Position numbers and translations under genes: made by a program. DNA of 64,000 nucleotides from Rhodopirellula halodulae (lineage in GTDB: Bacteria; Planctomycetota; Planctomycetia; Pirellulales; Pirellulaceae): the NCBI RefSeq assembly GCF_020966775.1, contig NZ_JAJKFV010000029.1, positions 1,481,001 through 1,545,000 on the forward strand, read 5' to 3'. The notes below the pieces were generated by a model. The model was not told where the DNA came from and made no database searches. It was given only the letters and a program-made list of their open reading frames with translations. The stretch's first letter is position 1; every line of letters starts with the position of its first letter. Shown piece by piece: positions 45,574 to 56,700 of the stretch.

Positions 45574-46857
45574 ATGACTCGAGTGATGTTGGTCGCTCGG
45601 CACTTTTGGCCGCATTGCTCGGGGCGACATGAATCGGCGGCGGCTGCCATGCAGCTTTCCCAGCAATGGGCGGATTGGGGAATGCAGGTGGAGGTGGTCA
45701 CGACGCGCCATGGAAACGGGTGGCCAACCGAAATCACGTTGGGCAATGTCAAGGTCCACCGAATCGCGGCGGCACCCCGCGGCGATTGGTCGACGCAGCG
45801 ATACATCCGCCATCTGGGCAATTGGTTGGTGGAGCAGGCTCCACGCTTGGATGCCATCGTTTGTCATCAAGTCCGTGAGGAGTGTCGGGCGGTTGCGAAC
45901 GCCATCCATTCGGTCGGGGGCGATGAACATGACGTAGAGACAATTTCCTCCGGTCGAGGATCGTTGGCAGCACGAGTGCCATTGGGCATGGCTATTTGCG
46001 GCGGCTGGGGCGAGGACTCTGACGAGCGTTGGTGTCTTGATACGCGTAGCGGACGTCGCGTGCTGCAAGCGTGCAATTCGCTGGATCGCGTCGTGACGGA
46101 GCATGCAAAGACAGATCGCTTCTTGGTTTCTCATGGGGTGAAAGCGGATTTGTTGCAACGACGACCGTTTGGATTTGAACGCCCCAAGTCCGTCAGTGAC
46201 GATCAGCGTTTGTTGGCGAGGCGAAGCTTGCAGGCAATCAATCTGGATCTGGCGACGGATTTTGATTCCAAGGTACTGCTCTGGTGCGGACCCATGACCG
46301 GGCGAGCGACCTCCGAAAGCGGCTTGGGAGCATTGGTGCAGAGTGCTCGGTTTCTTGCTGCAAGAGAACCTGATCTTCGCATTTGGATTCTGGGCGATGG
46401 CAAGCTTCGCGATTGGGCACATTCTGAACTGAGAGCCGAAGGGGTTCGCAGCGTCGTCGCGTTGCCGGGGTCGTTTTCGGATATGACGGAAGTCTGGCAG
46501 GCGAGCGATGCGGTGGTGTTGAACGAAGATTCGCAGCTTCGCTCCGCATTCCCTTCCGCTCTCACGGCGGCGCTGCCGGTCATTGTCGCTCGGCGCTCGG
46601 CGTCGGAGGACTACTTGAACGCTTTGTTTGATGAGACAATTTTGCAGTCCTTGGCTTGGTACGATCCGGCTAAACCCAGTACGCTTCGCAAGGCATTTCG
46701 TTCCATTTGGGAAGACATGGATGCGGCGAAGCAGCACGCGATGGAGTTGGCAAAGGACTTGGCTGGTCGGCATCCAATGGATCGCGAATTGGCGTTTTGG
46801 AGATCTTTGTTTCAGCCTGGAATTGATTCCACCGGCCCCCACTCGAAAGCCTCATGA
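45574..46857 (+). CDS. glycosyltransferase-like protein, GT-B fold, degenerate active site
   Basis: The 427-residue protein has the N-terminal RVMLVARHFWPHCSGRHESA and WGMQVEVVTTRHGNGWP strands and the C-terminal LRIWILGDGKLRDWAHSELR and VVALPGSFSDMTEVWQASDA of GT4-like enzymes. Where active relatives have Glu-x7-Glu before the conserved PVI strand, this one has Ser at both positions in the segment RSAFPSALTAALPVIVARRS, by my alignment with the next gene. It may be an inactive partner or a diverged enzyme. GTG at 45568 is the alternative start. Its stop overlaps the next start in ATGA. Confidence 0.8.
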   Translation: MTRVMLVARHFWPHCSGRHESAAAAMQLSQQWADWGMQVEVVTTRHGNGWPTEITLGNVKVHRIAAAPRGDWSTQRYIRHLGNWLVEQAPRLDAIVCHQVREECRAVANAIHSVGGDEHDVETISSGRGSLAARVPLGMAICGGWGEDSDERWCLDTRSGRRVLQACNSLDRVVTEHAKTDRFLVSHGVKADLLQRRPFGFERPKSVSDDQRLLARRSLQAINLDLATDFDSKVLLWCGPMTGRATSESGLGALVQSARFLAAREPDLRIWILGDGKLRDWAHSELRAEGVRSVVALPGSFSDMTEVWQASDAVVLNEDSQLRSAFPSALTAALPVIVARRSASEDYLNALFDETILQSLAWYDPAKPSTLRKAFRSIWEDMDAAKQHAMELAKDLAGRHPMDRELAFWRSLFQPGIDSTGPHSKAS

Positions 46858-47960
46858 AGATTGCTTTGGTCATACCCACCATGGATCGTGGTGGAGCTGA
46901 AAAACAGGTGGTGCTGCTGGCGATCGGTTTGAAGGAAGCCGGGCATGACGTGCGAGTGATCTTGCTGACGCGCGACGGACCTCGCAGCGAGGGGTTGCGA
47001 CGTGCCGGCGTGCCAGTGATTTTAATTGGCAAACGATTCAAATTAGATCCGACGGCACTCGCACGTCTGAAAGCAACGCTCACCGAGTTTGCACCCGAGG
47101 TTGTGCACACTTGGCTATTCGCCGCCAACAGTTTCGGTCGCGTCGCGGCAAAATGGGCTGGCGTTCCGGTGATCATCGCCAGCGAGCGGTGCGTGGATCC
47201 ATGGAAAACGGCTTGGCATTTTCGAATCGATCGACGTTTGCAACGTTGGAGCAACGCGATCACGACCAACAGTTCGGGTGTGAAAGACTTCTACGTTGCC
47301 AATGGATTGGATCCAGAGAAGTTCGTCGTCATTCCCAACGGAGTGGAGTTGCCACCGGCAGACTCTGTTCAAATTGACCGAGCCGAGGTGTATCAGCGAC
47401 TCGAAATTCCTGAAGGCCGCAAGCTGATTTTCGCGGTCGGCCGATTGTGGCCGCAGAAACGAATTCGAGATCTGATCTGGGCGGGCGAGTTGCTGGCCAC
47501 CGCGCGTGGCGACACAACCTTGGTCGTGTTTGGGGATGGACCACAGCGAGATGAGCTGGTCCGCCACCGCGACGCCGTGTCAGCACCGATGCACGTTCGA
47601 TTTGCGGGCCAGCGAGACGACATTGCGGAGCTACTGTCGCACGCCGATCAATTTTGGAATGCCAGTGAGTACGAAGGGCAAAGCAATGCAGTGATCGAAG
47701 CGATGCTGGCAAACGTGCCGGTGATCGCATCGGACATCCCGGGGAACCAAGATTTAGTTTCTGATGGAGAAACGGGATGGTTGTTTCCGGTGGGTGACGA
47801 AGCCGCGCTCGTGCGATTGAGCATGGCGGCTTTCAATGACCCCGAAAACGCTGGACGGGTTGCGTCGAGCGCTCGGGATCGTATCCAGTCCGAATTCACT
47901 TTACAGAAGATGGTCCAGCGTCACATCGAGCTGTACCAGCGATTGAGTTCGAACGTTTAG
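46854..47960 (+). CDS. glycosyltransferase family 4 protein
   Basis: The 368-residue protein has the GT4 N-terminus (IALVIPTMDRGGAEKQVVLL), VIPNGVELPPADS, LIFAVGRLWPQKRIRDLIWA, TTLVVFGDGPQRDELV, the catalytic EX7E motif in SEYEGQSNAVIEAM, and PVIASDIPGNQDLVSDGETG. It transfers a sugar from a nucleotide donor to a lipid or glycan; donor and acceptor are unknown. Its ATG overlaps the preceding glycosyltransferase stop, and the pair may act in envelope or exopolysaccharide synthesis. Confidence 0.92.
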   Translation: MKIALVIPTMDRGGAEKQVVLLAIGLKEAGHDVRVILLTRDGPRSEGLRRAGVPVILIGKRFKLDPTALARLKATLTEFAPEVVHTWLFAANSFGRVAAKWAGVPVIIASERCVDPWKTAWHFRIDRRLQRWSNAITTNSSGVKDFYVANGLDPEKFVVIPNGVELPPADSVQIDRAEVYQRLEIPEGRKLIFAVGRLWPQKRIRDLIWAGELLATARGDTTLVVFGDGPQRDELVRHRDAVSAPMHVRFAGQRDDIAELLSHADQFWNASEYEGQSNAVIEAMLANVPVIASDIPGNQDLVSDGETGWLFPVGDEAALVRLSMAAFNDPENAGRVASSARDRIQSEFTLQKMVQRHIELYQRLSSNV

Positions 47961-48037
47961 TTTCGAAAGCATCGGATCGGATCGGTTAATGCGGTCGCCG
48001 AACGATTACCACCAGGGCACGAGCGGATTGCTTGCGC

Positions 48038-49180
48038 TCATTGCTTCTGGTCGTGCAGGCAATCGGGGTCTCGGGGGGATGGTGTCCCGACCTCGTCGAC
48101 CGGATGGGTGAACAGATATCGCCAAACCGCTTCGTGTTTGAATTCTCCCGTTTTCGGATCTTTGTAGGCCGAACCACCGGGCTGGACGCTGCTGTGAGCC
48201 CGACGAGCATCCCCGTTGACGTCAAAATCCGTGATCAAACGCCGTGTGTTTTTGTAGGGCGGCGAGACCTCGTCGACGTTGACGATGGGGCCAAACTCGT
48301 TCAAACCCAACATCTCCCAACTTCGACAGTAATGGTCGTCGACCCAGCCTCCGTCGAGCACATGAGAGAACGCAAAGTAGCGGTTGGCAGGAGTGGCGGA
48401 TGGAAGCGATTGCCAGCTTTGGTATTGGTCACGAGGACCGCAGAGGGCAACCACCCGAGCCACGCGTTGATGCTTGGCAAATCGGGAGGCTGTGGTGGAA
48501 CCATGTGAGCTACCGGCCACGATGACTTTGTCCCAATTCAGATCGGTTCCTTCCGCGTTCAGGAATTGTTCCCAGTTTCCGGGCGAGTTCTTCTTTGCAA
48601 GCCAACGGACAAATTGAAACGCTCGTTCCGCCATCCCGTCTGGTTTGGCCAGGTCGACCTCGTCACTGAAGTCCTCTCCCGTGGCTGCTTCCAAACGGAG
48701 GTCGCCACGACAGGTCGCCGGCACAGGTTTTTGCTGACAACAAATGCTGAACCACTTGTTGGCGTAGTGGACGCGAATGGCGTGCAATCCGTAGTCGCCC
48801 AAGCGATCGAACAACCGCGAGTTGTGCCCCATCAACCAAATCACCAATTGGCCTCGGGCTGGCACGTTGGGGTTGAACATTGCTTGTTGTTGATCGGCAG
48901 GCTTTCCTTTGGCGTCGTCGATCAAAAAGTTGATCTCGGGATACGCTTTGACACGCGGATCGATTTCGGAGGCCCGTGCGGTGATCTGAAATCGTTCGGC
49001 GTTGCCGCCTTTTTCGGCTGATTTCTTGGTTTGAGCGTTGACGATGGAAGGGAAGAGCATCGTCGCCGTCAGAAACGCAATCGTGGGAAGTTGAAAGGCG
49101 TATGCCTTCCCATTGGATGGACTGGCGGGTGGCGTGAAGGCAAACAACAGCGACTGGCGGCGGGGTGTGAAACTCGGCAT
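48038..49180 (-). CDS. exported alpha/beta-hydrolase-fold protein (BPSS1187-like)
   Basis: The 380-residue protein has a signal-like segment (LPTIAFLTATMLFPSIVNAQ) and a hydrolase core: GQLVIWLMGHNSRLFDRLGD, HAIRVHYANKWFSIC, then VIVAGSSHGSTTASRFAKHQ with the nucleophile elbow G-S-S-H-G, and RVVALCGPRDQYQSW. A downstream Asp (HVLDGGWVDDHYC) and a final His region (RRAHSSVQPGGSAY) could complete a triad. I recall similar planctomycete and Burkholderia proteins as BPSS1187-like; the substrate is unknown. The ATG at 49180 is chosen over the codon at 49300. Confidence 0.78.
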   Translation of the reverse strand: MPSFTPRRQSLLFAFTPPASPSNGKAYAFQLPTIAFLTATMLFPSIVNAQTKKSAEKGGNAERFQITARASEIDPRVKAYPEINFLIDDAKGKPADQQQAMFNPNVPARGQLVIWLMGHNSRLFDRLGDYGLHAIRVHYANKWFSICCQQKPVPATCRGDLRLEAATGEDFSDEVDLAKPDGMAERAFQFVRWLAKKNSPGNWEQFLNAEGTDLNWDKVIVAGSSHGSTTASRFAKHQRVARVVALCGPRDQYQSWQSLPSATPANRYFAFSHVLDGGWVDDHYCRSWEMLGLNEFGPIVNVDEVSPPYKNTRRLITDFDVNGDARRAHSSVQPGGSAYKDPKTGEFKHEAVWRYLFTHPVDEVGTPSPRDPDCLHDQKQ

Positions 49181-49536
49181 CGAATCTCTTGAGGGGGAAA
49201 TGAGGTGGGAAGTGGGGAGGGGACGAAAGCCGTCGTCACTACGATAGCTCAATTCGCGTTGGGTTTTCGGATCTCCTGGTGGGGTGGTACCTTTTACCAA
49301 ATGAAACGTGCGATTTTGGGCGGCTGTCAGATTGACCGTTTGGTCCCGTCGCCGGGGTTCTCAGTGAACCGAAATTGCCACCCATTCGACGTCATCCATT
49401 CAGCAGTCGATATGTCCGACCGTGAAACGCATTCCCCGTGGAAGACTCGGCTGTTCGGCTCGCCAACGGTCGGCGTTGCCGCGCGGCGACTTGCCAGCCA
49501 AACCGCGGCGCAACGAAATCATTTCTGGGGAATTCT
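49181..49536. other. 356-base divergent region with one small open frame
   Basis: The promoters of the hydrolase (leftward) and the permease (rightward) should lie here. The only coding candidate is the 42-codon frame at 49412-49540, listed separately. Confidence 0.5.
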
Positions 49537-49540
49537 TTGA
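49412..49540 (+). CDS. possible leader peptide or spurious small ORF before the permease
   Basis: MSDRETHSPWKTRLFGSPTV, 42 residues in all, ends in TGA that overlaps the permease's TTG start in TTGA. This is the geometry of translational coupling, but the peptide has no recognisable domain, so it may be chance or could indicate that the annotated permease start is wrong. Confidence 0.3.
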   Translation: MSDRETHSPWKTRLFGSPTVGVAARRLASQTAAQRNHFWGIL

Positions 49541-50700
49541 CTTACTTCGGATTCGTACTGAAGGGCCTGATGCGGCGACCGCTGCGCACGGGATTGACGT
49601 TGATGGCGTTGGCCACCGCGATCGGTTCGGTGATGGCTCTGTCCGGCGTCGCCGAAGGTTTCACGGAATCGTTTCGCGGCGTTTATGAATCCCACCGAGT
49701 GGATGTGGTGGTATCCAGAGAAGGTTCCGCGGACCGGTTGAGCAGTTCTTTGGAAGAGAGCTATGTCGCTCAGGTCACTTCGGTCGAAGGAGTCGCCCAT
49801 GCGGCCGGGGTTTTGCTGGAGACACTGTCGGCGGAGGAACAACAGGTTTACGGCATCCCCGCGATGGGAATGCGGACCGACTCTTGGTTGTTCACGGACT
49901 ATGCGATGCCAGATCGGGAGCAGATCGACGTCTCCGCGACGGCAGGCGAACATGATGGAGAAGCGAAACATGCCGGCGAGGTTTTCCTTGGCGAAAATCT
50001 TGCGAAACGATTGGATGTCTCGATGGGAGAAACGTTGGCCTTGTTCGATGAACCGTACTTGGTGGCGGGAGTCTTTCAGAGTGGCAGCGTTTGGGAAAAC
50101 GGGTCGATGATTCTTCCGCTCTCACAACTGCAACAATTGACTGGCCGTGATGGGCAGATCACCTACATCAACGTGTTGGTCAACGAAAGCATCGATGCCT
50201 CTCAGGTGCAGTCGGTGGTTCACAGGATCCAACAAGTCGACGCGAAACTGTTGCCGTTGGCGACGGACGAATTTGTACGCTCGGACACGCGGATGCAGTT
50301 GGCCGGCGCGATGGCATGGATGACGTCCACCATCGCATTGTTGGTCGGCGCGATCGGCACGTTGAACACGATGATGATGAGCGTTTTGGAACGGACCGGT
50401 GAGATCGGCATCCTGCGTGCCATCGGCTGGCCGGCCAAGCGAATCGCGGGAGTAATTCTTTGCGAGTCGGTGATACTCGCTTTGTTGGCCTCGCTGATTG
50501 GCGGGATTGGGGCGGCGCTGTTGTTGCAATTGTTGGCGACTAGCGACGCCACAGCAGGAATGTTGCAACCGACCATGGCGGCCAACGTTTGGCTGCGGGG
50601 CATCGTGGTTGGTTTGGGGATTGGAATACTCGGAGCGTCGTTGCCAATTTGGCGAGCATCGCAAATGCGACCGACCGACGCGCTTCGCCACCACGGATAG
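49537..50700 (+). CDS. ABC-type permease subunit (MacB/FtsX family)
   Basis: The 387-residue protein has an N-terminal membrane helix (TGLTLMALATAIGSVMALSG), an outside domain of about 220 residues (VDVVVSREGSADRLSSSLEE and so on), and three C-terminal helices: WMTSTIALLVGAIGTLNTMM followed by MSVLERTGEIGILRAIG, CESVILALLASLIGGIGAAL, and GIVVGLGIGILGASLPIWRA. This is the usual shape of an FtsX/MacB/LolE-type permease. No ATP-binding subunit gene is in the window. The start is uncertain: TTG at 49537 overlaps the stop of a small upstream frame, and GTG at 49438 in the same frame is the alternative. The PKS-NRPS gene begins 23 bases after its stop. Confidence 0.85.
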   Translation: MTYFGFVLKGLMRRPLRTGLTLMALATAIGSVMALSGVAEGFTESFRGVYESHRVDVVVSREGSADRLSSSLEESYVAQVTSVEGVAHAAGVLLETLSAEEQQVYGIPAMGMRTDSWLFTDYAMPDREQIDVSATAGEHDGEAKHAGEVFLGENLAKRLDVSMGETLALFDEPYLVAGVFQSGSVWENGSMILPLSQLQQLTGRDGQITYINVLVNESIDASQVQSVVHRIQQVDAKLLPLATDEFVRSDTRMQLAGAMAWMTSTIALLVGAIGTLNTMMMSVLERTGEIGILRAIGWPAKRIAGVILCESVILALLASLIGGIGAALLLQLLATSDATAGMLQPTMAANVWLRGIVVGLGIGILGASLPIWRASQMRPTDALRHHG

Positions 50701-50723
50701 CGGAATCCATTCGCGGTGAGCGG

Positions 50724-53700
50724 ATGACCAAGCAAATGAAACTTTCGAAGATAGGGATTGGCGTGAGAAACGAACCACTTGCCGTCGTCGGCATCGGTTG
50801 TCGGTTTCCCGGGGATGCAAATGACCCCACCGCATTTTGGGATTTGTTGGCGTCAGGAACCGATGCCATCTCGCGAACTCCCGCCGACCGATGGAACCTG
50901 CAGAAGTTTTATCGGCCCGATATTTCGCTGCCGGGAAAAACTCAGAGCCAGTGGGGCGGGTACGTGTCCGGGATTGATCAGTTCGATCCTGCGCTGTTTG
51001 GGATTTCTCCCCGCGAAGCAGCAGCGATGGACCCGCAACAACGGATGCTGTTGGAGGTGGCCTATCGAGCGATGGAAGACAGCGGAACGCCGACTCACGA
51101 CTTGGCGGGGCGCCCGGTGGCTGTCTTCACCGGAATCAGCAGCATTGACTATGCCGTTGCGAGTTTGAGTTTTGAAGACCGTGGTGAATTGGGGCCGTAC
51201 ACCAATACCGGTTCCTCCAGCAGCATCGCCGCCAATCGCATCTCATACTGTTTTGATTTGCGCGGGCCCAGTGTAGCGGTCGACACGGCGTGTTCGTCGT
51301 CGTTGGTTGCGCTGCATATGGCTTGTCAAGCGATCTGGAATGGCGAGGCGGAAGTCGCGTTGGCGGGAGGCGTGAATGCGTTACTCATGCCAGATTACTA
51401 TGTTGCATTCAGTCAGCTGGGTGTGTTGTCACCCGATGGTCGTTGCAAGACGTTTGATGCGCGAGCCAACGGCTACGCTCGCAGTGAAGGTGCCGGCGCG
51501 GTCTTAATCAAACCGCTGTCGGAGGCGCAGCGGTCGGGCGATCGGATTTACTGCGTGATTCGAGCCACCGCTCTGAACCAAGACGGGCGGACTCCCGGAT
51601 TGACGGTGCCAAGCGGCGAGCAACAGGAACGATTGGTGAGGCGAACCTGTGAACTAGCCGGTGTCGATCCCGGCGAAGTTCAATACTTCGAGGCTCACGG
51701 CACCGGGACATCGGTGGGCGACCCGATCGAGGCGGGAGCACTCGCACGCGTGATTGCTTCCGGGACGACACATCGTGACAACCCGTGCCGTGTCGGATCG
51801 GTCAAAACCAATATCGGGCACCTCGAAGCCGGGGCTGGGATCGCGAGTTTGATCAAGGTCGCTTTGGCGATGCATCATGAGGCCATCCCACCGCACTTGC
51901 ATCTGCAAGACGTGAACCCGGAGATCGATCTTGGCGGTTGGAACCTGCACGTGCCGACCGATTTGGAACCTTGGAAAGCAGAGGGCTCCACACGAATCGC
52001 GGGAATCAACGGGTTCGGCTACGGCGGTGCCAATGGACACCTGATCGTGGAAGAGGCTCCACGAAAATCATCCAGCCGAACCTGCCAAGGCAATTGCTCC
52101 AGCGATGCTTTGCGAAATGGTGAAGGTCATAGTGCTTCGGTCGCGAATGAAACTGATTCGCAGTCAGATTCAATTCGACGAACGCGGCAGTTTGTTTTTC
52201 CGATCTCGGCAACCGATCGCAAATCGCTCTCGGAAGTTGCTTCTGCCTGGCAGCATTGGGCGAGCGCGGACGCGGAGTCACAGTGCGACGAGAAGTTGGT
52301 GGCTGGTTCAGCGATGGCGATGCATCACCGTACCCACCACGATCTGCGAACCTTGGTTTTCGGAACGGACGCCGCGTCGTTGCAGGATGAGTGGCGTCAG
52401 TTGGCTGCCAACCTGAACGACGGAGGCGAACCACATCCAAAACACCGACTACCGGCTGAAACCCGTGACAAAGGCGTGGTGTTCCTTTGTTGTGGCCAGG
52501 GGCCGCAGTGGTGGGCGATGGGGCGAGGTTTGTATCGCGACTATGCAGTTTTCGCTGAATGCATTCAAAGGATTGATCGCGAATTTCAACAGCATGCACC
52601 GACGTGGTCGCTGATCGAAGAACTGCATCGCGATGCCGAATCCACGCGAATGAATCGCACATCGATTGCTCAGCCGGCATTGTTTGCGATCCAAGTTGCT
52701 CAAGCCGCGATGTGGCAGTCCGTCGGCGTGAAGCCGAGTTTGATCATTGGACACAGTGTTGGTGAGATTGCGGCGGCGCATCTGTCCGGCGGATTGTCGT
52801 TCGAGGACGCTTGCTGTGTCGCCATTCATCGAGGCCGGACGATGGACCTAGCCACCAGCCGTGGTTCGATGATCGCGGTTGGATTGACGGAGGCGGAAGC
52901 CAAGCAACGCATCGCGAATCTCGCCGAAGTCGATGCCGAGATGCCATCGACCGTTGCCATCGCAGCGGTCAACGGTCCCGCGTCGATCACGCTGTCGGGC
53001 GATAGCGATGCCGTGGAGCGATTGGCGGTCGCCATTGAAGCGGACGGGATTTTCTGTCGGCGTTTGGCGGTGGAGTACGCATTCCATAGTCCGCAGATGG
53101 AACCCGTACGAGAGGAATTGTTGCGTTCATTGCAGCACGTGCAAACTCAACCGTTGCACACGCCAATGGTGTCCACCGTCACCGGCCGAAGGATCGAACA
53201 GGGCGAATCACTCGGCGGAGATTACTGGTGGACGAACGTGCGTCAGGGAGTTCGTTTCGCCGACGCGATCATGCATGCGTCGGAGGAAGGATTCGGAATT
53301 GGAATCGAGTTGGGGCCGCATCCCGTGCTGGCCTTTGCCACGACGGAATGTTACGGCCACACCGACCAAGATATCCAACTGATTGCCACGGCTCGCAGGG
53401 CGAAAGAAGAACCGGCCACGGAATCGGAGTTGTTTGATTCGGATGAATCGCAGTGGTTGGCGGGGCTTCGGGATCTCTATGCCTTCGGTTTGGATTTGGA
53501 CTGGGAGGGCTTGGTCTCGAAGAACGCACCTCGAACCGATGTTCCGCTGTACCCCATGCAACGCCAAACGCTGTGGGCAGAGTCCGAACAATCCAAGCGA
53601 TCCAGATTGATGACGACGGTGCATCCGTTGTTGGGTGACATGGATCCATCTGCCGATCCCGTTTTTCGTTCACGAGTTGACGCCGACAATCAAGCGTACT

Positions 53701-56700
53701 TGCACGACCATCGCGTCCGAAGTGCCGCGATGTTTCCCGCCGCCGCTGGGATTGAAATGGCTTTGTCCGCGAATTGGACGGAAGCGGTACGGGCCAGCGA
53801 AACGTCGGGTGATCCAGTGCCGACGCAGCTTCGGTTGCAGCGACTGCAGCTTTTGAATCCGATGATTCTGGACGAGGCGACGGCCTATCGATTGGAAACG
53901 TCGATGGCCAGTGACCGGCGAGAAATCGAGATTCGTTTCAGCGAAACGGACAGCGATCATTGGACTCCGTTGGTTGCCAGCACTCACGCAACACCCGCAC
54001 CGATTGATGATGCAAAGAAACAAACTGCGTTGTCAGACGGACGCTTGCGATGCGACCAAGTCTTTGATTCCGAGGCATGCTATCAGTACTGCCAATCCAT
54101 TGGATTGAATTACGGTCCGGCGTTTCAAGGAATCCGTGAAGGTGTGCGGCGTGATGGTGAGTCGATCGCGGTTGTTCAATTACCGAGCAACGTTCAAACG
54201 CCAGCGTTCAAAGCGGAAGCAGCTTTGCACTTGATACACCCTGCGGTCTTGGACAGTTGTTTTCATGCAATGGTCGTCTGCGACCCACAGTTTGGACGCT
54301 CGCCCGGTGGATTGTATCTGCCGCATGAAATTGAAAACGTGCAAATTGATCTCGATGCTCTTTCCACCATCGATTCGGCACTGATTGGATGTAACGTTCC
54401 CTTGACGGTGCATGCCAAGATTCGTTTGAAAACAGATCATCGTTTGTTGGCGGACCTGGACCTCTATCTGCAAGACGGCACTCATTTCGCATCGATCATT
54501 GGGTTTGAGAGTCGCCGAGTCGGAGCGGAGAGCGAGCAGACCACTCGTGATTTGTTGTATCGCTATCGTTGGGAGGACACGACGGACGAATCCGACTCGA
54601 TCGCAACTGATGATTTGAATGAGCGACGTGTCGTGTTTGCTCCCGCGGACTTGGCGGATGAACTGGTTCGCGGATGGGAGATGAAGCGAGAAGACTTCGT
54701 TTGGGTGCATCCGATCCAGGATCCGGCTCAGCAGGGCGAGCAGTTCGTTGGCGAGCGTTCTTTGGAACAAACCTGTTATTGGGTGGACGCTGATGATCCG
54801 GCTTCGTTTGACCGACTTTGGGCCGAACTGGGATTGGAAGCATCGCAGGAGCCATGGCATCTGATTTATCTTTGGGCGATCGACGCCCCCGATCCGTTGA
54901 CGCTGGAAACGTTGTCACCCGCTGAAGCGAATGCGGCCATTCGCGAGAGCACCTTGCTGACGACGCGAGCGCCACTTCACATGGTTCAAAGTTGGGAGAA
55001 GCTGACCGAACGCCCCAAGACGCGAATGACGATGGTCACGTTGGGGGCGCAGTCGGCGAACGAATCCACCGAACCGGTTTCGGCGATTCAGATGCCGTTG
55101 ATTGGAATCGGGCGAGTGATCGTGAGCGAGATCGGCTCGTTGCAGACTCGTTTGGTGGATTGCGATCCGGATGCCAGTTGGCCTTTGCAAGGGTTGGCGG
55201 CGGAGTGGCGACGCAATGATGCGGAAGATGAAGTGATGCTGCGTGCGTCTCGGCGTTATGTGCACCGCTTTGTTCCCGACACACAACGTGAAATGGTTTG
55301 GGGGGAGATGACTCGTGGTGACGCTCCGCCGAAGCAATCTACCTACCGTTTAGTAAAGGGGAACGCGTCGGGCGTCGACGAGTTACGGCATCAAGCATTC
55401 GGCCGCAGTGAGCCGTCCGAGAATCAAGTTGAGATCGAAGTCGCCGGTGCTGGATTGAACTTCAGCGACGTGATGAAAGTCTTGGACCTATATCCCGGTC
55501 TCCCGCCGGGGCCTGTGGCGTTGGGTGCGGAAGTCAGCGGAGTGGTGACCGCCGTCGGATGCAATGTCCACGAATTCGCGGTCGGCGATTCCGTCATCGC
55601 GGTCGCGCCGGGAGGATTTGCATCGCACGTCTTGGTTCACGAGGCGTTGGTGGCGAAGTCTCCGTCCAATGTGGATTTGGTGGATGCTTCCGCGATTCCG
55701 GTCGCTTGGTTGACCGCGGACCACGCGATGAACACGTGCGCTCGGTTGCGAGAGGGCGAATCGATTTTGGTGCATGCGGCCAGCGGCGGTGTTGGCTTGG
55801 CGGCGATCGAGGTGGCTCAAGAATTGAAGGTCGAAGTATTCGCGACGGCGGGCAGCGATCTGAAGCGGGATCATGTTCGGTCGATGGGCGTGAAGCACGT
55901 TCATGATTCGCGGTCGCTGAACTTTGTCTCTGAAATTCAACAACTGACGTCGGAACGAGGCGACTCGGGAATCGACGCCATTCTGAACTCATTGCCAGGA
56001 GAAGCCATTCCGGCTGGTTTGGGATTGTTGCGAATCGGCGGTCGCTTCCTTGAAATTGGGAAGCGAGACATTTATTCCGATCAATCTCTCGGAATGTATC
56101 CACTGCGGAACAACTTGGCTTTGTTTGCAATCGATCTGGATCAATTGTTCCAGCATCACCCGGTGTCCATGGGCGAGCGATTGCGAGAAATCGTGCGTAA
56201 GTTCGAGGAGGGAGTTTATCGAGGCCACTCGCCGAAACGGTTTGAAGCCTCCGATGCATCATCCGCGTTCCGCTTCATGCAACAAGCCAAACACATCGGC
56301 AAGGTGGTCGTCGATTACAGCCAACCACCCAGACGTGTTCGCGCGCGTGAGGACGCAACCTACGAATTCCGTCAGGACGGCACGTATTGGTTAGCCGGCG
56401 GTCTGGGCGGATTTGGTTTGCGTATCGCCGATTGGATGTCGGAATCCGGAGCCGGCACTTTGGTGCTGAGTGGTCGCAGCCAAACCATTCGCGATGCGGC
56501 GCTGCCGGTGATCGAGCGAATGAAAGAACGCGGAACCAACATCATTGTGCGGCCGTGCGACATCGCCGAACCTGACGACGTTCAGCGAACGTTGGACTTC
56601 ATCGATGAGGAGCTTCCGCCACTGCGAGGTGTCTTGCACACCGCAATGGTTTTGGAAGACAAGATGATGGTGGATCTGGATCGCGAAACGTTGGATCGGG

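Noticed and set aside
45493-46842. A 449-codon open frame on the minus strand opposite the first glycosyltransferase
   Set aside because: It is antisense to a gene with clear protein features, has low-complexity basic composition and no domain; a codon-bias shadow.
50589-50723. An upstream extension of the PKS-NRPS reading frame
   Set aside because: It lies within the permease gene in another frame and has no ketosynthase-like residues; the ATG at 50724 is the sensible start.
54500-55340. The region between dehydratase and enoylreductase considered as a methyltransferase domain
   Set aside because: No SAM-binding glycine motif was seen; it reads as the non-catalytic structural half of the ketoreductase.
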